A DNA stretch of 64,000 nucleotides from Ceraceosorus guamensis (lineage: Eukaryota > Basidiomycota > Exobasidiomycetes > Ceraceosorales > Ceraceosoraceae), in assembly GCF_003144195.1 (NCBI RefSeq), contig NW_020289998.1, positions 617,628-681,627 of the forward strand, written 5' to 3'. This document shows, piece after piece, positions 10,878 to 22,407 of the stretch (position 1 is its first letter; every line of letters begins with the position of its first letter). Position numbers and translations under genes: made by a program. Under the pieces are notes generated by a model. The model had not been told where the DNA came from and made no database searches. It worked only from the letters and a program-made list of their open reading frames with translations.

Positions 10878-12568
10878 AAAATGTGATCTGCCAACATGAG
10901 AGTCGTGAGTCACGAGTGCGCGCCCAGCACGCGTATTTGGGGCGGCGGCGGGCGCAGCAGGGCTTCTGCAGCACAACGACGCGCTTCAGCCACTGGGCGC
11001 GGCGATCAAGTATAGTGAGCGTGAGTCACGATCGAGTAGCATCTACTCCCGCGGGCGCTGCATGCAGCAGGACTCGTGACTGGCCCTGCCTCAATGAGCG
11101 CTCGCGCAACATCCATACACCCGCAGAGCGCACCTTCCTCATCAGGTCTAACGGCATAGAGATGCTCAATCGCCGCGAACGCCTCTCCCGTCTCATCATA
11201 GATGGCTCGTCTGCCTGTCTGGATCTTCGCGGCGTTTCCTAAAGACTGCACAGCCGTTCGTAGGTGTTCTGCCAACAATTGTCGCAATGGTACCGATCAG
11301 CAGTACAGAAGATCGAACCTGCGCTGCGCTGCACGAATGGCTCTACTTTTGGTTAAAGCGAAGGGCCAAAATCAGGGTCGCATTCCACTGATCACCATCC
11401 GTTTCTGTCCCGACATTCATCAACCTCTCACTTTCAGTTCAGAAAAGCATCTTTTAGGCCTCATCGCAATCTCGCTGAAGCGACGCTTTTACGAACCCAG
11501 TGACCTCAGAGTCACTCACGCGTAAGACACGGCAGAGCCACTAGTCCGCGGGCGGACGGACACCAGGACAATAAAAAAGTACTTCCTTCACCCTTCCGCT
11601 TGGCTCTCTTTGCTCCGAAGGCCCTTGCCAACGTGGCAGATTGCAACAGTGAGTGGGCGGTTGGACTCTTGCACGCGCAAAGTGGGCCTTCGCTCTCCTC
11701 GTATATGCCTCACTCGTTCAAGATGTCGCACTCAATGACTGAACATTCACGATGTCCTTTAACGATCTGCAGACTTGTTGGTCTCGCGGTGAGTGATTGC
11801 CGCGCATTGATTGCGTGCTGACGCCCTCGACCATCGAGTGCCAGCATCGGCGTCCAGTGGGATTGGAATTTAGGCGCACGAGAAGAGCAGAAGCTAGGCT
11901 ACATACGCCAACACGCCCCCCCCGATTCGCCGTCTGCGCCGTTGACATCTACTCGCGCGTGGACGAAGGCATATCTTGTGGGGCTTGTGCGACACGTCAT
12001 CCGACCCAAGACATTGCCGTAAGCGGCTCAAAGTAAGTGTGCCCACTATCACATTCTCACCCTCACCACAGCGCCTCTCGTATTCGTCTTGTGCTTGCTC
12101 GATCGTCTGTATATCGATACAGCAAAGCCGCGCCTCTGGCAGGCTCGCACGACCGCACTCCCCTTCTCGCGCGCCCCCTTCCTCATCGTCGTCCTGCGGA
12201 GATTCGCTTCGCAACCTTGAAGGTTTGCATCGCCTCGCTGGACCTCATTCTCTCTTCCTGTCCCTCTCTTCGCGCTGGACTCATTTTGGCGCCGCATCAA
12301 TCGCGCTGGTCTCCACTCAAGATTGCAGCCGCGATCCGTGCTCTCACGAAGCAAGCCTAGCACGCAGCCCCACCCAGCCACGTTCCTCATCATCTTGGCG
12401 CGTGTCTCTCTCTCTCGCCCGGTTCGCTTCTGGCTTGCTCATCAGGTAGATTGCCTCCAGATAGTCAGAATAGCGCCTTTCTTGGCGCGCTAGTGAGGAC
12501 CTGAAGCAGATTGGCTTGGCAGTAAGGTCCTTCTGGATCGTGTGGGTCTGCTCAGCTGTTTCGGACCT

Positions 12569-12600
12569 TTCTCTCTCTCTCTCTCTCTCTCCCTCTCTCT
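12569..12600 (+). repeat. CT microsatellite
   Basis: Near-perfect (CT)n run with one CC interruption, within pyrimidine-rich leader-like DNA. Confidence 0.9.
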
Positions 12601-13560
12601 GCTTCTCCTCTCGCCTCCACAAAATTCGCACATCGGAACCTCAAAAGGAACGCACTGCAGGCTCTTTCGCTGCATTCAAATTCACCCAAAGCTTTGACGG
12701 CGCAAATACGCGGCTTGCGATCTGGCCGCTTCGCTCTGTCCTACACACCTCTTCTGTCGCGAACGGTTGCTTACCTAGCGACTGCCTCTGCAACTAGCGC
12801 GTCGCCCTCCCCCACACGTAAAGTCGTCCCCTCCTAAGCGAGTCTAAGCGGCGGTCTAATCTTTTCACAACAAGAACACACGAGGTGAGTAGCATCAGCG
12901 GTGCAACTCAAGGCCGAAGTCGCGCGGCGCAGCGCAGCGGCCTGGACCTTTCTTCCTCATCGGTCGACGCGACAACTCAGACCACCGCTGGCGGGCTACT
13001 GCGCATCTCATCTCCGTCGTGGTCGGAGCGATGGCCGTGTCTTGTTCTATCGGTCCGCCGTGAATGCTGCTTGATGGATGGCTGACACCTTTTGTCTTGC
13101 GACCTTCTCCCATGATTCACGATTCATCAGATTCGTGATTGATTGCTGCCCCCCCCCACCCCCCCACCTTGGGTAAGCTTCTCGATCGCTCTCGCGCTTG
13201 TTGCACCTCAAAATCGCACCGCGCTCCTTATTCCTCCCATCACATCATATAGGCACTCACACTCGCCGTGGGGTGTTGGTGCATGCGCGCGCGCGCACAG
13301 CTCTGATTAGCGCGAATACCTGCTCAAAACTCCGCTCGGCTCTTCCAGCGAGCTGCAGCTCATCTGCGCACCCCTGTGGCCCTGCGGCTTCAAGCGCGCT
13401 AAATCGCATCTCGGCTTCCCATCAAGGTGAGCGAGCACTCACGAGTCACGAGTCACGACTGCAGCTGCTGCATGCTGGGTGAGGAGGGTCGCGGGGTGGT
13501 GAATTTAGCGCGCCTGCTCCATTTGGGTTCACGATTTGGGTTCAACGCGAACCGTCCAGC

Positions 13561-13587
13561 GTGCGTGCGTGCGTGCGTGCATGCACG
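13561..13587 (+). repeat. GTGC microsatellite
   Basis: Five GTGC units followed by a diverged continuation (ATGCACG). Confidence 0.85.
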
Positions 13588-14251
13588 TTCGTCGGGTGTG
13601 TTCAGCAGCGGTGCGAGGGAGGTCAATTACCAAGAAGACGCTAGCGTGCTCGTCGGCAAGGCTGACACGCGCTTCGTATTCACCGCGCCGGACTTTGAAA
13701 TTAATCACCCGCAAGCTTTTAGCGTCGCGCTTGCCGGCCTCGAAGAGCGAGCCATCAGTAGAAGCCCCCACGGGTAACTTCGGCAAAACAGCGCTCGTAC
13801 TGCATCGTAGTCGCCGAGACCTCTCTCGGTCCATTACAAGCGAGCGAGCAAGCAAGCAAGCAAGCACAAGATCATCAGATTGGCACTGAATTGTGGATTT
13901 GCTGCCTTGCCGTCTGCGCGTCGGTGGCACAAGGCAAGCGCACCGTTTGATTCGTCGACCTTGCAGCAACAGGACCCCACTTGATCAAAGAGAAGGTGAG
14001 CGGCCCCGCCTTGGCATCCGCGTCCAAGGCGTTGAAGGCGCTGAAAGGTCCTCATATAATGGAACGCACCCTTCGTACCTGCTGCGTCCTTTAAGCTGGT
14101 TGCCCTTATGCTCACGCCCACGTCCTGACTTTCCCCCTCCCCCAACCCCCTCCTTCTCCCTCGCTGATCTCGAGATCAGCCCGAGATCTTGCCCTTTCAC
14201 GTCTCCGCCCCCCACCCACCTCATCACAACGCCAGCCTCTCAACCTCCATC

Positions 14252-15757
14252 ATGTTCTGCCTCAAGAAGATGCTGGCTCTGATCAGCTTGGCGCTCACCA
14301 TAGTCAACCTTGCGGTGGCTGCGCCTGCCCGCGAGCCCCTCTTCATCCGCACGGAAAATCCTGGCTCTCTCAATTTCACCGCTCAGGACTTCAAGCGAGA
14401 CATTCTCATCGACTTGCAGCCCAGACAAAACCCATCGTGGAACTACGGCACGCAAAAGGTGAGCAAGCGACGTGTCAAGCTCGCTTTCGCGCGTCGCTGA
14501 CGTGCTGCTTCGAAATTTCCAGGTCCGCGGTGTCAACCTTGGAGGATGGCTCGTTGCTGAGCCTTGGATCACGCCTTCGCTCTTCGACAACACTGGCGAT
14601 GGCCGTGTTGTGGATGAGTGGACCTTTGGTCAATATGTCGGTGATGCGGAGTCCCGATTGCAGCAACATTGGGCCACTTGGATCACAGAGGACGACCTGA
14701 GGCAGATCAAGGCGGCCGGTCTCAACCACGTCAGGTAAGAAGGCGATGACACGCAGTCCGCAAGCTACCGACATCTCTTTCTGACGTTGAATCACTTGCG
14801 GGATGGTGTACCCGCAGAATCCAGATTGGCTACTGGGCCTTTGAGAAGGGAAGTGGGGATCAATATGTCAAGAGCAACCAGCTTTCGTACTTGGATAAAG
14901 GTGTCACCTGGGCGCGCAACCAGGGACTCAAAGTCCAGATCGACTTGCATGGTGTTCCAGGCAGCCAGAACGGCTTCGACAACAGCGGTCGAAGGGGCAA
15001 CGCGGATTGGTTCTTCAACCAAGGATTTGCGGACCGTGCCAAGAACGTGCTTCAGACGCTTGCTCAGCGATACGTCAACGACCGCGACACGGTCACTCAG
15101 ATCCAGCTGCTCAATGAGCCCCTCACCACCAACGGAGACGGCCGTCTGGATTTCACCCGATCCTTCTACAACGACGCGTACTACGCCGTGCGATATGCTC
15201 GAGGATCCCAACCAACCGACTACTCCATCTCTATTCACGATGGCTTCCAACCCCTCAGCGCTTGGCAGGGGCAGTTCCAACCTCCACAATACGAGCAGGT
15301 TGTGCTCGACACGCACATCTACACAATGTTTGACGTTGGCAAGATTGCGCAGACGCAGGAAGAGCGTCTGCGTGGCCTATGCCAGAACAGAGCTTTGATC
15401 GGTCAGAGTCAGCCAAACTTGTGGACGATCGTTGGAGAGTGGACGGCAGCTTTTACTGATTGCGCCAAGTACCTCAATGGACGCGGCATCGGCGCTCGAT
15501 ACGACGGCTCGTTCCCAGGTAGCACCAGACGCGGAGCCTGCGATGCCTCCAAGTCTGGCAACGGCAATGGCTTTTCGAGCCAGTACAAGGCGAACCTCAA
15601 GAGGATGTTCGACACTCAGAGGAGCGTCTACGAGACTGGCAGTGGCTGGATCATGTGGACTTGGAAGGCTGCTGCTGCTGATTGGTCCTACAAGAGATTG
15701 CTCGAGCTTGGCGTCATCACCTACAACCTCAACGACGCCGGCGACGTCTTTTGCTAA
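14252..15757 (+). CDS. EXG1: Secreted exo-1,3-beta-glucanase, glycoside hydrolase family 5
   Basis: Cleaves beta-1,3-glucan from non-reducing ends in cell wall remodelling. Three exons: 14252-14458, 14523-14734, 14818-15757; 452 residues, close to the family length. A hydrophobic signal peptide covers about residues 5-24 (ending near VAAPA). GVNLGGWLV is the family's N-terminal barrel signature; the acid/base glutamate is in LLNEPL (about residue 239) and the nucleophile in VGEW (about 344). A conserved DLHGVPGSQNG segment lines the active site. It ends at DVFC without a GPI-type tail, so it is probably soluble and secreted. The gene is convergent with MES1. A TATA-like word lies about 200 bases upstream of the start. 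Confidence 0.95.
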
Positions 15758-16249
15758 GCTGGCCTTGGCTCTCTTCATCGTCTCTAGCATGTGGCCCACA
15801 TCGCGTTTGTACATACGCCATCGACCGTCTTATTCTTCCAATCATCTGCCCATCTGCTGCGTTAGCGCCCATGCTCTGTATCTCGACTCGAAAAGCACCA
15901 ATCAAGGCTTTTGCATCATAAGCATCTTCATGCTTACAAAACCCAATCCATCGTCCACATCAACATCTTGCCCCGGCCTCGTACCCTCGCCTACAGACGG
16001 ACGTTTGGCGCGCATCTATCCACATGTCTTGCTTCTTACCTAACCTATTGTAATAGACTGCCCCACGAATCATCGATGAAATCTCTCATGATCAACTCGA
16101 ATCGCCATGAGATCTCTTTTGCTTGCGCAACAGTGAAATGTCATTCAGCAAGTGGCACCACTGCTGCTGCTGCTGCTGCTGCTTTCCATGCGTGCGACCA
16201 CGTCAAGGGAGTATATGCAGATAAAGCATGCAGGCTGGCCGCTCGAAGA
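15758..16249. other. Convergent 3' spacer between EXG1 and MES1
   Basis: No gene. Contains a GCTGCT triplet run near 16163-16183 just outside the MES1 stop codon. Confidence 0.6.
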
Positions 16250-18863
16250 TCAGGTAGACTTGACCACCTGCTCTACCAAGCTCGCAGCTTCCGATGCGAC
16301 CTCGAGCGCAGCCAACTTGTCCGTGAGCAGATTCAGCTCGTTTCTGCACCGAGAGAGCAACGCAAGGACATGTGGCAGAGCAGCGTCAGCAAAAATATTG
16401 ACGGGGGACATCAACATCGCATGCTCGACTCACCTCAGCCTCAACAAGTTGCTGACCTCGCCGTCCACATTCGCTTGGGTCGTTGACGCATCGGCGCTCT
16501 TTGCCGCCTCCTTGGCCTTCCTAACCACCTCGCCCTGCGCCTTCACCTTCTGATCCAATTCTTCCCACTCCTTGGTAGGATTCTTTAGCTTGCGCTCAGC
16601 GGTCGGGTTGGCAGCTTTCTTGGCAGCTTTGGCAGCTTTGGCCGCTTGCTTCTTGCTGATCTGAGGACCACCTTCGCTGGCACCCTCCGCAGCGTTCTTG
16701 GCTGTCGCTCCACCAAACTGCACTCGCCACTCTTCTTCCTTCTTCTCATCTATGCGTCTAAAGAGATGCGCCGGCTTTCCAATCTGATGTCCCGGTAGCA
16801 AGTCCAATGCGAAGAAGGATCTTGGGGCTTTTGATCCAGCAGATTTGTCGCCTGATGCACGAGCCTCGGAGAAGTCTGCAGCTGTAGGACTAAGAACCTC
16901 TGCGCCCGTCACGTCTTCCACAGGCACGAGCCTAGGAGGAGCGTTGAGCTGCGTGCAGATCTGATCTGCAGTGTCGGGCATGAAAGGATGGATCAAGCTG
17001 CTCAGGGTCCAGATGAAGTTCACAGCTACCAGCATGGTCGCATCGCATTCGGCCTTCTTGTTGGCGTACAGACTGTTGTCCAGACCAGCCTCGACCAAGA
17101 ATTGGTTTCCGCGCGAAGAGAGGGCCATCATGACGTGCAAGCCTTGCCTCAATTTGACCGCATCCATCGCTTGCGTGTACTGTGCCAGGAGATCGTTGAC
17201 ATCACGCGCGATGCGCGGGAACAGCAGACCAGCCTCTTGTGCGCTTTCAGACGTCGAGGCGGGAGGGGCCTGTTCTAGGTGTTCAGGCCCAGCTCTAAGT
17301 CCGAGACCTTCCGGCACTTCGGGAAGGATGCCATCATACTTCTTGCTCAAGAAGGTCAATACTCTGTTCACAAAGTTTCCAATGTTGGCGAGCAATTCGG
17401 AGTTATTGCGCAGCACGAACTCATGCCAGCTGAATTGCGTGTCACCACCCTCTGGCCGATTTGACAGCAGGTAGTAGCGCCAGACGCTGTTGGGCACTCC
17501 AATCTCGCCCGCCTTGTCCCCAAACACTCCAATGTTGCGGGACTTGCTGAATTTGCCGCCTTCGTAGTTGAGGTACTCGGTGGTGCTGACGTGATGAAGC
17601 ATCGTCCATGGCTCTTGGGTACCCAATAAACAAGAAGGAAAGATGACGGTGTGGAACCGAGTGTTATCCTTTTGATGCGAAGTCCAGCCTAGTCAGCAAG
17701 GCATTTCACGAACGCCTGTGAAATTCTGAGCAGACTCACCTTGCCCATAAATTGGTACAGCTTGACCTGCTCCGGATTCCTCCACCACTGCTCCCAGTGC
17801 TCCGTGTAATTTGCCGTGATGCTAGGATAGCCGATCGGGGCATCGAACCACACGTAGAGCACCTTTCCTTCCATTCCCTCCACAGGCACAGGCACACCCC
17901 ACTTCAGATCTCTGGTCAAGCTAAAAGGCCGCAGACCTTCCTTGAACCAGCTCTCGGTGATGTGCCTGCCATTCGCGGACCAAGCCCCCACCTCTGCTGC
18001 TTCCCTCGCCCACTTTTCGGTCGCTGGCTGTAGGTCGTCAATCTTTAAAAAGAGGTGGGAAGACTCTTTTTGAATGGGGGCCGAGGAGCACAGCTTGCAG
18101 TGCGGCTTGATGAGCTCTACTGCGTCAAGCAATTGTCCACATCCATCGCATTGGTCTCCTCGCGCGTCCTGTCGGAGCGTTGCGAGACGAGACAGCCGTT
18201 AGCAAGGGGAATGATTCCAGCTCGGTCCTGCTGCCCACCACTCACATCATAGCCACACTTTGGGCACGTTCCTTCGACATATCGATCTGCCAAGAATCTC
18301 TGATCTTTTTCACAGTACAGCTGTGTCATGCTCCTCTTCTCAAGATAACCATTCTTATGAAGCTTGAGGAAGATGTCCTGCGCGATCGTGGTCTGCTTCG
18401 GCGTAGTCGTCCTGCCAAAGTGGTCAAAGCCGATGCCGAACCAGTTGTAGACCTGCCTATGAAGAGCGTGATATTTGTCGCACAATGCTTGAGGACTGAC
18501 CTTCTCTTCCAAAGCTTTCGTCTCTGTAGCCGTGCCGTACTCGTCCGTGCCGCAGATGTACAGCGTGTTTCTGCCTCTTGAGCGAGAGTAACGCGCATAC
18601 ACGTCGGCTGACAAGGTGCTACCGATGATGTTGCCCAAGTGAGGCACATTGTTGACGTACGGCAAGGCCGAGGTGACCAACACGTTGGGCTCGCCTTCCC
18701 GCGGCAAAATCTCTGGCATCACGTTCCCGCTAGAAGAGACGGCTGCGCTCGAGGCGTCGCCGATGGGCGGTCTCTGCGTTTTGAAGAGGAGCCCATCCTT
18801 GTGGACAATGCGCCTCTTGGACGCTTGCTCCGGATCCGCCGCAGATGGGAAGGGTGAGGCCAT
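16250..18863 (-). CDS. MES1: Methionyl-tRNA synthetase, cytosolic type
   Basis: Charges tRNA-Met with methionine. Four exons on the reverse strand: 18863-18246, 18168-17740, 17668-16434, 16343-16250; 791 residues. The class I signatures are the HIGH-type PHLGN (about residue 75) and KFSKS (about 391). Zinc-knuckle cysteines appear as CPKCGYDD..CDGCG and CKLC. Only about 55 residues precede the catalytic core, so the GST-like N-terminal domain of yeast Mes1 is absent. The C-terminal extension is a lysine/alanine-rich helix followed by a short helical hairpin in the last exon that resembles a WHEP-type tRNA-binding element (inference). The downstream exon was assigned because phase 2 splicing from LLRL restores a sensible helix and stop. 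Confidence 0.94.
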
Positions 18864-19606
18864 GCTTGCGGCGTATCGTGCTGCTGTGCGGATCCAAATG
18901 TCCTGGTGTGAAGCAGGTCTCCGCGAGCGGATAGCAGCTCCAATTGAGTTGACTGGATCGCCCTGGTGGCCGAGGTATTACAAAACTTGCCAGGCTGCGA
19001 TGAAATTCGTGAATTTCAAATCGTTCGAGGCTGAAAGGTGTTTGAGACGTGCCAGCCTAGCGAAAGGGTGATGGAGTGTCGGTGTTCCCGCTGCCTAAAG
19101 GTGAGGGGAAGAGATTGATGGAAGGCCAAGAAGCGATCGGGGATCGCCTCACACGACTCGATTTTGCAGATGGCTTGCTTGGTCTCTCCATGTCGAAGCA
19201 GCAGCCATCACGGGTCGCGAGCACGAGCAGCAATTCTTGATTACAATCGATCGACTCAATCTTGAATCCAGCTGCATTCAAGCTCAATGCGCCGCCCATC
19301 TATCCGCGCGCGCGTACTGACTCGCCAATGATCACTTTTGATGCTTGTGATTCACGATTGCTGCGCCAAAAAAAGGCTTGCATGGTCGTGCAGTCAGAGT
19401 GATGCACCCATGCGGCCGCTCACGTGACCAACGACCTTGCGCCCCTCCATATGCATGGCGGTGCTCAACCTGAATTATTGACGAGGCTCGCTTGGCAAAA
19501 TCAGACCCATGGCATGCTGGCTATATGACTCGCGTTTGGTGAGGAAGAAGATGAAAAGCTCATTTGATTCCTGTCTGCCGCATGACATACCCATCATCCT
19601 CGCAAT
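18864..19606. promoter_or_regulatory. Divergent promoter region of MES1 and the Rieske-DUF455 gene
   Basis: Bidirectional spacer between start codons. No ORF of note; a TGATTCACGATTGC copy of the dispersed motif lies near 19350. Promoter role inferred from position. Confidence 0.4.
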
Positions 19607-22172
19607 ATGACTCTCGAACGACCAAGTTCCATCATCGCAGAGCAGCTCCAGGGGAAGGCCGGGAACGTCGCCATCGCCCCCGTCTCCTCACTTGTCTCGC
19701 AGTCCGCTCGGCATGCGCTCACCCTCAGACACGAAGCCAGCGGGGAGTATCATCAATTGCGTGAGTCGCAAAATGATCAGAGGCTGTTGACATCATGTGT
19801 ACACTATCGCTCAGGTCGAAGATGTGCAACAGTACTGTTCTCCTTTCCCAGGCCGCCTCACCCGTCTACGAGGAGTTACGAACATGCCAGCAGCTCTTCC
19901 TCCCGCTCTTCTGATGAACCTCGAGCATGGTACTGCATGGAAGCCGTCTGTCCTCATGCGGGTGGTCCCCTAGAGAATGCCACTTTGGAAAGTGTCGAGA
20001 AGGAATTGGAAGATGAAGCCAGACAGAGAGATGACATAGGAAAGCACGAGGCGGATGTGGAGGATCTCGTCGTTGTTTGGTAAGTCTTCTTCTGCTGGAC
20101 AGCGTGTATACACATGTACTTCCATACGCCCGCCGGTAAAGCTTGCGAGTGCGTACGCTAACTTATATTCACACGCAAACTTGTGGTCTGGCAGCCCCTG
20201 GCACGAATACGACTTTTCCCTGCGGACTGGCAAGAGCACACGCGGAGGGCAGGTCAGGGCCTGCGTATACAACGTCGAGATACGCCCCGGGCCCGAAAGT
20301 AATGTCGGCTCCCAAAGCTTGACTTTGAAGGAGACTATCCGGCTAGCCCAGCCAGGCATGAAGGCGAAAGGTTCCAGGTTCGGTGCTTCACCATCCGAGC
20401 CTGCTGCCGTTGAGCGATCAGACAAGTGGATCTGGGTCGAAGCGCCACGCCTTGAAGCCGGGGATGAGTGGGAAGCTCGGGGACAGGCGCGTGGTTGGAC
20501 ATGCATCGAAGTCAGGCCTGTCAGCGAAGGTGAACGACAGCACTGAGAATGGGGAGACCAGCTGATCCAGCCGTTGAAGACTGAAACGTTCCCATTCCTC
20601 GTCGTTGTCAGCCTTTGCACAGCCTCACCGGGAGTCACAGATTGCTGCCAATGCTCCAGATGCGGCGCTCTCTGAATCAATACAGGAGCTCTCATTCGGA
20701 CCAGAAAGTATATCTCCTCCAGGAGCATCATCTTCTCTTCCATCGCGCTCAATGACTCAAGGAGCAGTCCCTTCAGCCAAAGCTCGAGATCATGAGGCGT
20801 GCCCACCTCCAAATCCTGAACCGAAGACCATCGTTGCGTGGGCTTGCCTCATTCTCAACACGGCAGCGCCCACACTCAAGGTTCACTACACCAAATTGGC
20901 TTATGACGCTTTTCTTGCTGGGAGATGCACCAGAATAGGAGGAGGCTCGTGGTGCAGGAAAGAGAGACGAGTGGGTGAGGATGGAGGGGATGAGCCCGGG
21001 TCCGCCTATGGAGGCCCCTCACCGTCGAGCTGGGAGTGGCACAGGAGCGCAGACGAAATACCGCCCGAGAAGCCTCCACGGCAGACAGACAACGTGGTCA
21101 AGCCCGGATTTGAGGCTAAGCGAGGTAAAGGAGGAACAGAAAGAGGCAGGATAGCGTTGCTGCGTGAGTTCAGGCATCCTCTGAATCTTGCAGTAGCGGC
21201 GTGACGGCGTGATACCAGGCTGACTCTTCTGTACTTGCTGCAAATTACGTAAGACTCACTTGCGAACATCGAACAAGTAAGTCGCGCTTGCTATCCGAGC
21301 ATGACGAATCTTACCTGTTCACGCCCCTCTCGTCCACAGTGGGCTATAGACCTCGCCTGGGACATGGTAGCCATCTCACCCCACTTGTATGCGGAGGCAC
21401 TCTCGCCACCCTCAACGTCTGGCTCGAATCAAACGCACAAGGCGCTTCGACCACCTCTCCAAATGATTGCCGACTTTGTGAGGATGGCCGCAGACGAAGC
21501 GAAGCATTTCACGCTGCTTTGCGAGCGTCTTGAGAGTCTAGGAGTCAAGTTTGGAGACTTGACGGTGCACCACGGTCTCTGGGAGACTGCAAGAGACACC
21601 CGGCACTGTTTGGCAGCTCGGTCAGTCTTTAGTGTCATTTCCGCTGTATCGCTTCCCTATCCTGCTAACTCGGCTGCAATTCCCCGGCGCTCAGGCTGTC
21701 TGTCGTTCATCTGGTCCACGAGGCCAGAGGCTTGGACGTCAACCCAACCACCATAAGTCGTTTTGTCAAGGCAGGGGATGAAGAGAGCGTGAAATCGCTG
21801 ACAATCATACACGAGGACGAAGTGACGCACGTTAGCGTGAGGATCCAGTCTTGCGCGCCACGCAGACTGCGTTCGAAGACTGGTCAGCTGATGCTCTATT
21901 CCTCCGCATTTCCACAGACTGGACATCGATGGCTGGTGCATTTGTGTCAAGCTCACAACCCTCCTCAAGACCCAGTGCAAGTCTTTCGCCAAAAGGTCCG
22001 CCAGAATTTCTCGGGAATTTTGAGGGAACCTTTCAACGAGCTGGATAGAGCTAGAGCGGGCTTGGATAAACAGTGGTATGATGGACTTAGGGGTCAGAAG
22101 AGGACCGTGCTTGATGGAGACAGCCGGAGTGGAGTCCAAGATGCCAGGGTCGCGCAGATCGCTGGAGGCTGA
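19607..22172 (+). CDS. Rieske [2Fe-2S] domain fused to ferritin-like DUF455 domain
   Basis: Exons: 19607-19760, 19815-20079, 20195-20529, 20612-21163, 21254-21276, 21340-21620, 21695-21836, 21918-22172; 668 residues (686 if the stop-free 54-base intron 19761-19814 is retained). The N-terminal third carries the Rieske ligand boxes CPH (C97, H99) and CPWH (C140, H143), with EYDFSLRTGKS after them, as in RFESD-type Rieske proteins. The boxes are 40 residues apart instead of the usual 15-17 because of an acidic helical insert. The C-terminal part matches DUF455: ANIEQWAIDLAWD, DEAKHF (about 495), VHEARGLD and HEDEVTH (about 574), which supply the glutamates and histidines of a MiaE-like diiron four-helix bundle. 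A 23-base micro-exon encodes HSLANIEQ. Likely role (inference): an oxygenase with built-in electron donor; substrate unknown. Confidence 0.85.
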
Positions 22173-22407
22173 GCTTGTCGGCGCCTCACGTGGCACTGCC
22201 AGATTTGACTCGGCTGTCGAAAATATATGCATTTAAGGGTGCGTTCTTAAGGCGAGCAAAAGGAATGTGCAGGTCGTGTTGTGAAGAGAGGCCAGCGATC
22301 AGACCTGTGAGTAGTCCGGGTGTGCGTTCATCGTGTCACTGTCAGGCACCCTGCTCAGTGTCCCTCGGAGCTGGGGCAGCTGGTGTATCGCCAGCTCCTA
22401 CTCCGTG
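22173..22407. other. Short convergent 3' spacer
   Basis: 235 bases between the stop codons of the Rieske-DUF455 gene and the DUF3074 gene; nothing else seen. Confidence 0.6.

Larger units (their letters stand above)
10687..14251. other. Long gene-poor, pyrimidine-rich region upstream of the glucanase
   Basis: No ORF here resembles a known family. It contains a dense motif cluster at 10836-10877, a CT microsatellite at 12569-12600, C-runs near 13148-13168, a GTGC microsatellite at 13561-13587 and several GTGAGT words (near 12884, 13425, 13995) that could be donors of leader introns. A TATAAT-like word near 14055 lies about 200 bases before the glucanase ATG. A reverse-strand ORF at 11006-11287 (helical, ends about 11006) may be coding, but I could not place it in a family. 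Confidence 0.5.

Noticed and set aside
11600-11821. Possible syntaxin-like start (MSFNDLQ) near 11752
   Set aside because: The first residues recall some syntaxins and a GTGAGT follows, but no SNARE heptad region could be found downstream in any frame.
14891-15757. Glucanase starting at 14891 as a separate short gene
   Set aside because: Two upstream exons with standard splice sites restore the signal peptide and GVNLGGWLV segment in phase, so this is only the last exon.
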